Positions 49,514 through 56,476 of a DNA stretch of 64,000 nucleotides are shown here, in pieces. Positions within the stretch are counted from its first letter, which is position 1. Each line of letters opens with the position of its first letter. The notes below the pieces were generated by a model. That model was not told the origin of the DNA. It searched no databases and was given only the letters and a program-made list of their open reading frames with translations. Position numbers and translations under genes: made by a program. The stretch comes from Streptomyces turgidiscabies Car8 (GTDB lineage Bacteria > Actinomycetota > Actinomycetes > Streptomycetales > Streptomycetaceae): positions 90,169-154,168 of the forward strand of contig NZ_AEJB01000514.1 of NCBI RefSeq assembly GCF_000331005.1. The letters run 5' to 3'.

Positions 49514-50203
49514 ATGGCTGCCGTGCTGTTCGACTTCTCCGGGACCCTCTTCCGTATCGAGTCCACCGACTCCTGGCTGCGCGCCGTACTCGCCGACCAC
49601 GGACTCGCCCTGCCGGAACCCGAGTTCGACAGGGCGACCCGGGCGCTGGAGTCGGCGGGCGCGCTGCCGGGCGGGCCCTCCCCGGAACGGTTGCCGGCGG
49701 AACTCGCCTCCGTGTGGGGGATCCGCGACCGGAGCGCCGAGCTGCACCGGGCCGCGTACACGGGGCTCGCCCGGCAAGTGCCGCTGCCCGACGCGGTGTT
49801 GTACGACGCGCTGTACGAGCGGCACATGACGCCGGCCGCGTGGGCCCCGTACGCCGACGCCGTGGAGGTGCTGGGCTCGCTGCGGGAACGCGGGATCTCC
49901 GTCGGGGTGGTGAGCAACATCGGCTGGGATCTGCGGCCCGTGTTCCGGGCGCACGGGCTGGACCGGTATGTCGACGCGTACGTCCTGTCGTACGAGCACG
50001 GCATCCAGAAGCCGGACCCGCGCCTGTTCGAGGTGGCCTGCGACGCGCTCGCCGTCGTCCCGCGGGACGTGCTCATGGTCGGTGACGACCGGCACGCGGA
50101 CGGGGGCGCGGCTGCCCTTGGCTGCGCGGTGCACTTCGTGGACCATCTGCCGGTGTCGCGGCGGCCGGACGGGCTGCGACCGGTGCTGGACCTGATCGGC
50201 TGA
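49514..50203 (+). CDS. HAD superfamily hydrolase
   Basis: A 229-residue hydrolase with an alpha-helical cap. Motif I is VLFDFSGTLF: the nucleophile Asp7 is there but the usual second Asp (position +2) is Ser9. Motif II is VGVVSNIGWD (Ser), motif III the Lys in HGIQKPDPRLFEV, and motif IV VLMVGDDRHADGGAA. Many phosphatases need the second Asp, so the activity may be altered; some actinobacterial relatives keep this substitution. It starts 9 bp after the decarboxylase stop, so they are cotranscribed. Substrate unknown. Confidence 0.9.
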   Translation: MAAVLFDFSGTLFRIESTDSWLRAVLADHGLALPEPEFDRATRALESAGALPGGPSPERLPAELASVWGIRDRSAELHRAAYTGLARQVPLPDAVLYDALYERHMTPAAWAPYADAVEVLGSLRERGISVGVVSNIGWDLRPVFRAHGLDRYVDAYVLSYEHGIQKPDPRLFEVACDALAVVPRDVLMVGDDRHADGGAAALGCAVHFVDHLPVSRRPDGLRPVLDLIG

Positions 50204-50347
50204 GACCACGCTCCGAGTGAGGCACGCCGGTCTGAGGTGATCCCCCGCGTCACCCCAGACAGGCGGCCGCCCGGAACCACCCGCGAGGGGTCGCTCCGGC
50301 CGCGTCGGCATCGTCGGCTGACAAAATGTCAACGCGGAAGTAACAGC

Positions 50348-50461
50348 ATGTCCCCACGTGGCTTCTCGGTCAATGAGGAATCACGGTGGCGTTCCCCGGA
50401 CATGGGCGTCCCGCCGGGCGCCGAGATGCCCAGCGGGACGCGCGTCAAGGGTTCGTCGTGA
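50348..50461 (+). CDS. Candidate small gene (37 aa), uncertain
   Basis: ATG at 50348 with GGAAG seven bases upstream, and an AT-rich inverted repeat TGACA-AAA-TGTCA at 50318-50330 just before. The peptide starts MSPRGFSVNEESRWRSPDMG and has no hydrophobic segment. Third-position GC is somewhat below that of neighbours. The stem-loop at 50406-50441 lies inside the frame, which also fits a terminator for the convergent LVIVD gene. I cannot decide between a real small gene and chance; no family is recognised. Confidence 0.35.
   Translation: MSPRGFSVNEESRWRSPDMGVPPGAEMPSGTRVKGSS
50406..50441 (-). terminator. Hairpin terminator for the LVIVD-repeat gene
   Basis: GCGTCCCGC (50406-50414) pairs with GCGGGACGC (50433-50441), with an inner GGGC/GCCC stem. 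It begins 24 bp past the gene's stop codon in the direction of transcription. Confidence 0.6.
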
Positions 50462-50464
50462 CGG

Positions 50465-51967
50465 TCAGTCGAAGTAGTCCGGTTGCGTCTGGACGTTCAG
50501 CTCACGCACCCGGACCTTCTTGGCCGGATCCGTGCGCCGGTCGTCGAGCTTCAGGACGTCGAAGCCCTTGGCGATGTCGTTCGAGTAGATGTAGCCGTTG
50601 TAGTAGTACGCCGACCACGGGCCGGCGGTGGTGACGCGGTCGGTGGTCACCGGGCCGCGCTCGAAGTAGGCGATCTCCTTGGGCTTCGCGGAGTTGGTGA
50701 AGTCCCAGACGGAGACACCGCCCTGGTACCAGGCCTGGACCATGATGTCCTTGCCCTTGACCGGGATCAGCGAGCCGTTGTGCGCCACGCAGACCTCGGT
50801 GTCCGCCTGGTAGCGGGGGATCTTGAAGTAGCTCTTGAAGACGAGCTTGCGCTTGTCACCCTTGCCAACGATGTCGTAGATGCCGTCCGCTCCACGGTTC
50901 GGTCCGACCTCCGCGTTGCAGGTGGCCGCACCGCCGCCGCCCAACTCGTCGGTGAAGACGACCTTGTTGGCCTTCTGGTTGAAGGTCGCCGAGTGCCAGA
51001 ACGCGAAGTTGACGTTGTCCTGGACCCGGTCGATGACCTTCGGGCGCTCGGGGTCCTTGATGGAGAACAGGATTCCGTCGCCCATGCAGGCGCCCGCCGC
51101 GAGGTCCTTCGAGGGCAGCACGGTGATGTCGTGGCAGCCGGTCGTCTTGGAGACGCCCGGGTTGGTGGGCGAGCCGGGGTTGCCGCCGCCGTCGGGGCCC
51201 TCACCGGGGAACAGCACCGGGAAGCCGACAACTGCCGCCTTCTCGGGGGCCTTTCGCGGAACCTTGATGACCGAGATGCCGTCGTGCGGCGGCTGGCAGT
51301 CGGGGAAGGTGGCACTCGGCGAGTACGAGGAGACATAGACGTAGACGTTCTTGCCGTCGGGCACCAGCGTGTGGGTGTGCGAGCCGCAGGCGGTCTCCAC
51401 GGCGGCGACGTATTTCGGGTTCGCCTTGTCCGTGATGTCGAAGATCTTCATGCCCTCCCACGACGACTTCTCGGTCGCGGGCTGCGAGACGCTGTTGCAA
51501 CTGCTGTCGCTGCGCGAGGAGTCGGTGGACAGGAAGAGCAAATTCCCGGAGACGGAGATGTCGTTCTGGCCGCCGGGGCACAGTACCTGCGAGACGGTCT
51601 TCGGGGCCTTCGGGTTGCTGATGTCGAAGACACGGAAACCGTCGTAGTTGCCGGAGAAGGCGTACTTCCCCTGGAAGGCGAGGTCCGTGTTGGTGCCGGG
51701 CAGCGCGTCCTTGGGGACGTTCGTGAGGTGCGTGATGTTGTCCGAGTGGACGATCTCGTCCACCCCGGGTATCTCACCCGCGGCCAGGGCTTCCCTGACC
51801 TGGGTCTGCACCCTCTTGGAGATCTTCTCCGGCACCGTCGGGCCGTCCCCCGGGTCGGGGGTCGCGGCAGCGGGGCCGGCGGTCAGCAGCGCGGCCAGGA
51901 GTCCGGCCGCGGCGGCGGCAACTCCCAGACGTCTGTGCCGCGTTCGGGAATCGTTCAACAGGGTCAC
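50465..51967 (-). CDS. Secreted LVIVD-repeat beta-propeller protein
   Basis: A 500-residue exported protein with a Sec signal (about residues 10-36, ending in AAATPDP). The rest has repeated LVIVD-type blades such as KYAFSGNYDGFRVFDISNPKAPKTVSQV, GMKIFDITDKANPKYVAAVE and YQGGVSVWDFTNSAKPKEIAYFE, predicting a beta-propeller that binds or scaffolds at the cell surface. It contains several Cys that may form disulphides. The GTG at 51967 has GGGAGGA upstream. It is divergent from the DUF305 lipoprotein gene; the two often occur together in actinobacteria. Function unknown. Confidence 0.9.
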   Translation of the reverse strand: MTLLNDSRTRHRRLGVAAAAAGLLAALLTAGPAAATPDPGDGPTVPEKISKRVQTQVREALAAGEIPGVDEIVHSDNITHLTNVPKDALPGTNTDLAFQGKYAFSGNYDGFRVFDISNPKAPKTVSQVLCPGGQNDISVSGNLLFLSTDSSRSDSSCNSVSQPATEKSSWEGMKIFDITDKANPKYVAAVETACGSHTHTLVPDGKNVYVYVSSYSPSATFPDCQPPHDGISVIKVPRKAPEKAAVVGFPVLFPGEGPDGGGNPGSPTNPGVSKTTGCHDITVLPSKDLAAGACMGDGILFSIKDPERPKVIDRVQDNVNFAFWHSATFNQKANKVVFTDELGGGGAATCNAEVGPNRGADGIYDIVGKGDKRKLVFKSYFKIPRYQADTEVCVAHNGSLIPVKGKDIMVQAWYQGGVSVWDFTNSAKPKEIAYFERGPVTTDRVTTAGPWSAYYYNGYIYSNDIAKGFDVLKLDDRRTDPAKKVRVRELNVQTQPDYFD

Positions 51968-52159
51968 TGCGTCCTCCCTGGTAGCCGTTCGGGTCAGAAC
52001 GGTGCACGGTGCTCCGAAGTATCGTCTTCATCATGCACCGATCAACAGTAGGCAACGCATTCGTCATGAAAGTTTCTGATCACCGGCGAATGGAAGCGTG
52101 CTAGGACGGACACAGCACTCACGAGGTGTCCCTCAACTCACCCGACCCAGGAGGCTGTT

Positions 52160-52816
52160 GTGCCCGTCCGCCGTGCGCCCCGTATGCTTCGCCCGGCCCT
52201 GGCCGCGCTCGCGCTCACGCTCGCACTCGGGGCCTGCGACTCGACCCCGTCGCCCGAAGCGAACGCCAGGGCCGCGAAGGCGACCGGGCCCTCGGTGATC
52301 GCGCCCGGCCTGCCCGGTGAGGCGGCCAAGACGCTCTCCCCGGAGGAGGCCAAGGCCCAACTGCCGGACGACTCGCCCAACTCGGCGGACATCTCGTACG
52401 CCCGCATGATGATCGAGCACCACGCGCAGGCGATCGAGATCACCGAACTCGCCCCGAAACGCGCACTGTCGACACCGGTGAAGCGGCTGGCCGAGCGCAT
52501 CGCCGCCGCACAGGGACCCGAAATCGCCGCCATGCAGGGCTGGTTGAAGGACAACGGCAGCACCGAGAAGCCCACCGAGCATGCCCACGTGGCGATGCCC
52601 GGCATGGCGAGCGAGGCACAGCTCGCCAAGTTGCGCGCGGCCAAGGGGAAGGCGTTCGACGAGCTGTTCCTGACGTTGATGATCACGCACCACGAAGGGG
52701 CCGTCACCATGGCCACCGAGGTGAAGGCAGACGGCAACAACGTGCGGGTCGAGGAGATGGCCGACGACGTGATCGCCCAGCAGACGACCGAGATCAACAG
52801 GATGCGCGGAATGTAG
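52160..52816 (+). CDS. DUF305 family lipoprotein
   Basis: A 218-residue surface lipoprotein. A signal with lipobox LALGACDS puts the modified Cys at about residue 26. The DUF305 domain has the pair ADISYARMMIEHHAQAIEITELA and FDELFLTLMITHHEGAVTMATEV, two His-His metal-binding-like motifs in four-helix bundles, with a Met-rich loop. The family is suspected to bind copper or other metals, not proven. The GTG at 52160 follows AGGAGG. It is divergent from the LVIVD-repeat gene by 192 bp; the two probably work together at the cell surface. Confidence 0.9.
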   Translation: MPVRRAPRMLRPALAALALTLALGACDSTPSPEANARAAKATGPSVIAPGLPGEAAKTLSPEEAKAQLPDDSPNSADISYARMMIEHHAQAIEITELAPKRALSTPVKRLAERIAAAQGPEIAAMQGWLKDNGSTEKPTEHAHVAMPGMASEAQLAKLRAAKGKAFDELFLTLMITHHEGAVTMATEVKADGNNVRVEEMADDVIAQQTTEINRMRGM

Positions 52817-52831
52817 CCGCAGGACCCTCGC

Positions 52832-53305
52832 TCAACGCCGGGCATGACGGGGTGAGAGGAACCCGGCGTCGCGGGCCTGTGAGATCAGCCTGAGGGATCG
52901 GCGACGGCTGTACCCTGTCGCGCACATCACGGCGAGAACGGGGTCGGCGCCCTCTTCCTGGGCGGCGCGGTACTCCTCCGCGATCAGCCACCGCCCCTCG
53001 ACACCACGCGGCCAGGCCGGCCGGGCGCGACGAGGCCGCGGGCAGAACTCGGCCCGCGTGACCTCCCCCGGCCCGTCTCCGCACGCGTCGAAGAGCGGCC
53101 CCTCGATCCAGTCCGCGAGCCCCGCCAGATCGTCCAGCGACAGCGCCGGCTGCGCCCGCACGTCCTCGACGGAGACGCCCGCCTCACGGACCACGGCGAG
53201 CAGGTCGACCTGGGCGCCGTCGGTGAAGGCGAGCCGGACGTCGAACCACGCCGTCGCCGCCGAGCCCTCGTGCTCCCGCACTTCCCAGGCGGGCCGCACC
53301 GACAC
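52832..53305 (-). CDS. DUF6214 family protein
   Basis: About 157 residues: a cytoplasmic protein with RPAWEVREHEGSAATAWFDVRLAF, VEDVRAQPALSLDDLAGLADWIEGPLFDACG, and a strongly conserved C-terminus DPVLAVMCATGYSRRRSLRLISQARDAGFLSPRHARR that may bind nucleic acid. The family is common in Streptomyces with no known role. Two GTGs (53305, 53299) and one at 53359 could start it; I prefer 53305 because GGAGGG precedes it and an AT-rich TAATCT box upstream looks like the promoter. Stop is 15 bp from the DUF305 stop. Confidence 0.75.
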   Translation of the reverse strand: MSVRPAWEVREHEGSAATAWFDVRLAFTDGAQVDLLAVVREAGVSVEDVRAQPALSLDDLAGLADWIEGPLFDACGDGPGEVTRAEFCPRPRRARPAWPRGVEGRWLIAEEYRAAQEEGADPVLAVMCATGYSRRRSLRLISQARDAGFLSPRHARR

Positions 53306-53509
53306 CACGCCCTCCGTCGGGCAGCGACCGGAAAGATTAAGAAAGGATGCTTCTAGCACATACGGAACGTAACCGCATCATCACATTCCATACGAACGGA
53401 CACGCGCGCCCGTCCCGCTCCGCACTCTGTCAGCGCAGCTCCGGGGGTGCGATCCTGGAGATGTCAGCAACAGGGAGTTCCGCAGCGTCCCGCAGTGAGG
53501 GGTTCCGCC

Positions 53510-54910
53510 GTGTTGCGTGTCGCCGTCGTGGGTTCGGGTCCGAGCGGGGTCTACACCGCGCAGAGCCTGGTCCAGCAGGATCCGGAGGTGCGGGTCGACG
53601 TCCTCGACCGGCTGCCGGCGCCCTACGGGCTGGTGCGGTACGGCGTGGCGCCGGACCACGAGAAGATCAAGTCGCTGCAGAACAACCTGCGCGCGGTCCT
53701 GGAACACGAGCGGGTGCGTTTCCTGGGCGGGATCCGGATCGGCCGCGGGCCCGGGGAGCTGCCCGGCGCCCGGCTTCGGGAGCTGTACCACGCGGTGGTG
53801 TACTGCGTGGGCGCCGCCACCGACCGCCATCTGGGGATTCCCGGCGAGGAACTGCCGGGCAGCTGGTCGGCGACCCAGTTCGTGTCCTGGTACAGCGCCC
53901 ATCCGGACGCCGGTGACGACGGCTTCGTCCGGGGGGCGCGGTCCGCAGTGGTCATCGGTGTCGGGAACGTGGCGGTGGACGTGGCCCGGATGCTGGCGCG
54001 CGGCCCGGCCGAACTGAGCCCCACCGACATGCCGCAGGCAGCGCTCACCGCACTGTCCGCGAGCGGGGTGACCGACATCCACATGGTGGGTCGGCGCGGC
54101 CCCTCACAGGCCCGCTTCACCACCAAGGAACTGCGCGAGCTGGGCTCACTGCCGGACACTCAAGTCACCGTGGACGAAGCCGAGTTGATGCTCGATCCGG
54201 CATACGCCGACCCGTCCGCCCTGCCCGCCGTGCAGCGCCGGAACGTGGAGGCGCTTCGCGCCTGGGCCACCCTGCCCGCCACAGGCGCCGCCCGCCGCAT
54301 CCGGCTGCGTTTCTTCCGTCGCCCGGTCGAGTTGCTCGCCGTCGGAGGCCGGGTCGGCGCGGTGCGTTTCGAGCGGACGGCGCCGGACGGGAACGGCGGC
54401 GTGACGGGCACCGGGCAGTACGAGGACATCGACGCACAGCTCGTGCTCCGCTCCGTCGGCTACCGCGGGGTCCCGGTCGACGGGCTGCCGTTCGACGAGG
54501 CTCTCGGCACCGTGCCCCATCTCGCGGGCCGGGTCCTGCGCGACGGGAGCCCCGCGGTGGGCGAGTACGTGGCCGGCTGGATCAAGCGCGGCCCGACCGG
54601 CGTCATCGGCACCAACCGGCCCTGCGCCAAGGAGACCGCGACCTCCCTGCTGGCGGACGCCGCCGTGCTCGTACGGCAGGAGAGGCCCGGGGACCCGCTG
54701 ACCGCACTGCTCGCGGAGGGGTTCCGGCCGGTCGGGTGGACGGGCTGGCAGGCCATCGAGCGGGCCGAGGCGGAACTGGGCGCCACGCTGGGGCGAAGCA
54801 CCGTGAAGCTCCCCGACTGGGAGTCGCTCATGGCGGCGGCGCGGGCGGAAGGCGCCCCGGACGTCACACGCCGACCGGGAGCGCGACACACTCCGGCAAC
54901 AGGCCAGTAA
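53510..54910 (+). CDS. Ferredoxin-NADP+ reductase (adrenodoxin-reductase type)
   Basis: A 466-residue FAD/NADP enzyme like FprA that moves electrons between NADPH and ferredoxins, for example to cytochrome P450s. It has FAD loop VVGSGPSGVYTAQSL, the family's YGLVRYGVAPDHEKIK, the NADP loop VIGVGNVAVDVARMLA, VGRRGPSQARFTTKELREL, and a C-terminal WIKRGPTGVIGTNRPCAKET. The GTG at 53510 follows GAGGGG. Third-position GC is normal. Adjacent genes do not show a P450 partner. Confidence 0.93.
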   Translation: MLRVAVVGSGPSGVYTAQSLVQQDPEVRVDVLDRLPAPYGLVRYGVAPDHEKIKSLQNNLRAVLEHERVRFLGGIRIGRGPGELPGARLRELYHAVVYCVGAATDRHLGIPGEELPGSWSATQFVSWYSAHPDAGDDGFVRGARSAVVIGVGNVAVDVARMLARGPAELSPTDMPQAALTALSASGVTDIHMVGRRGPSQARFTTKELRELGSLPDTQVTVDEAELMLDPAYADPSALPAVQRRNVEALRAWATLPATGAARRIRLRFFRRPVELLAVGGRVGAVRFERTAPDGNGGVTGTGQYEDIDAQLVLRSVGYRGVPVDGLPFDEALGTVPHLAGRVLRDGSPAVGEYVAGWIKRGPTGVIGTNRPCAKETATSLLADAAVLVRQERPGDPLTALLAEGFRPVGWTGWQAIERAEAELGATLGRSTVKLPDWESLMAAARAEGAPDVTRRPGARHTPATGQ

Positions 54911-54998
54911 TCAACAAACTGTTCAAGCCGCTTACGGTCTCGTCGAGTCCCGATGCCCGATGCCCGATGCCCGTTCGCCCGCCGCCCCTGGAGTGCCC

Positions 54999-56402
54999 AT
55001 GGCCACCACCTCTCCCCCACCCGTGCATCCCGTCGACGAGGTCCCGCCCGTGCGGCAGCTCGCCGCCTTCGGTCTGCAGCACGTGCTCGCGATGTACGCG
55101 GGGGCCGTGGCCGTACCCCTGATCGTCGGCGGCGCGATGAAGCTGTCACCCGCCGACCTGGCGTATCTGATCACCGCGGACCTGCTGGTGTGCGGGGTCG
55201 CGACGCTCATCCAGTGCGTGGGTTTCTGGCGCTTCGGCGTCCGGCTGCCGATCATGCAGGGATGCACCTTCGCGGCCGTGTCACCGATGGTCCTCATCGG
55301 TACGACGGGCGGCGGACTCCCCGCCATCTACGGCTCCGTGATCGTCGCCGGACTCGCGATCATGCTGCTGGCGCCGGTCTTCGGACGGCTGCTGCGCTTC
55401 TTCCCGCCGCTGGTCACCGGCACCGTCATCCTGGTCATCGGCCTGTCACTGCTGCCGGTGGCGGGCAACTGGGCGGCCGGCGGGGTGGGTTCGGCGGAGT
55501 TCGGCGAACCGAAGAACCTGGCGCTGGCCGCCTTCGTCCTGGCCGTGGTGCTCGGTGTGCAGCGGTTCGCGCCCGCGTTCCTGAGCCGGATCGCGGTACT
55601 GACGGGCATCGTGGTGGGGCTGGCCGTGGCCGTGCCCTTCGGGTTCACGGACTTCGACGGGGTCGGGGACGCCGACTGGGTCGGCATCAGCACGCCGTTC
55701 CACTTCGGAGCGCCCACCTTCGAGGCGTCGGCGATCATCTCGATGCTGGTGGTGGCGCTGGTGACGATGACCGAGACGACCGGTGACCTGATCGCGGTCG
55801 GCGAGATGACCGGCCGGAAGGTCGAGCCGCGCTCCCTCGCCGACGGGCTGCGCGCGGACGGCTTCTCCACCGTCCTGGGCGGCGTCTTCAACACCTTCCC
55901 GTACACGGCGTACGCGCAGAACGTGGGCCTCGTCGGGATGACCCGGGTGCGCAGCCGCTGGGTCGTGGCGACCGCCGGCGGCATTCTCGTACTGCTCGGT
56001 CTGCTGCCCAAGCTCGGCGCGGTGGTCGCGGCCATACCGGCACCGGTGCTGGGTGGCGCGGGTCTCGTGATGTTCGGGACGGTCGCCGCGAGCGGGCTGC
56101 GCACGCTCGCCGCGGTCGAGTTCAAGGACAACCACAATCTGACGGTCGTGGCGGTCTCGGTGGCCGTGGGCATGCTGCCCGTCGGTGTGCCGACGGTGTA
56201 CGCGAAGTTCCCGGACTGGTTCCAGACGGTGATGAACAGCGGGATCAGCGCGGGCTGTCTGACGGCGATCGTGCTGAACCTGCTCTTCAACCACCTTCCG
56301 GGGAAGGGCGGTTCAGTCGGCGGCGACAGCACCGAGGCGGTCGGCCTGGCGGACGGCGGTGGCCCGCACACTGTCGAGAAGCCCCGGGAAGAGGTCGTCT
56401 AG
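54999..56402 (+). CDS. NCS2-family nucleobase:cation symporter
   Basis: A 467-residue xanthine/uracil permease of the NCS2 family. QLAAFGLQHVLAMYAGAVAVPLIVGGAM is the standard first helix with the conserved His; MQGCTFAAVSPM, VALVTMTETTGDLIAVGEMTGR (the family's Glu/Asp substrate helix) and VFNTFPYTAYAQNVGLVGMTRVRSRWV follow. It imports a purine or pyrimidine with protons. The ATG at 54999 has a weak GGAG; the upstream frame adds 13 residues through a GATGCCC triple repeat. Monocistronic. Confidence 0.93.
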   Translation: MATTSPPPVHPVDEVPPVRQLAAFGLQHVLAMYAGAVAVPLIVGGAMKLSPADLAYLITADLLVCGVATLIQCVGFWRFGVRLPIMQGCTFAAVSPMVLIGTTGGGLPAIYGSVIVAGLAIMLLAPVFGRLLRFFPPLVTGTVILVIGLSLLPVAGNWAAGGVGSAEFGEPKNLALAAFVLAVVLGVQRFAPAFLSRIAVLTGIVVGLAVAVPFGFTDFDGVGDADWVGISTPFHFGAPTFEASAIISMLVVALVTMTETTGDLIAVGEMTGRKVEPRSLADGLRADGFSTVLGGVFNTFPYTAYAQNVGLVGMTRVRSRWVVATAGGILVLLGLLPKLGAVVAAIPAPVLGGAGLVMFGTVAASGLRTLAAVEFKDNHNLTVVAVSVAVGMLPVGVPTVYAKFPDWFQTVMNSGISAGCLTAIVLNLLFNHLPGKGGSVGGDSTEAVGLADGGGPHTVEKPREEVV

Positions 56403-56476
56403 GTCGTCCCGGCGCCGGCCGTTCATCCTGGCCGTGCCCCGGTAGGCCGGGAGAGCGCGTGCACTCTCCTGGTTTC

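Noticed and set aside
54949..54973. GATGCCC triple repeat before the NCS2 permease
   Set aside because: Three short copies only; likely slippage, no array or regulatory evidence.
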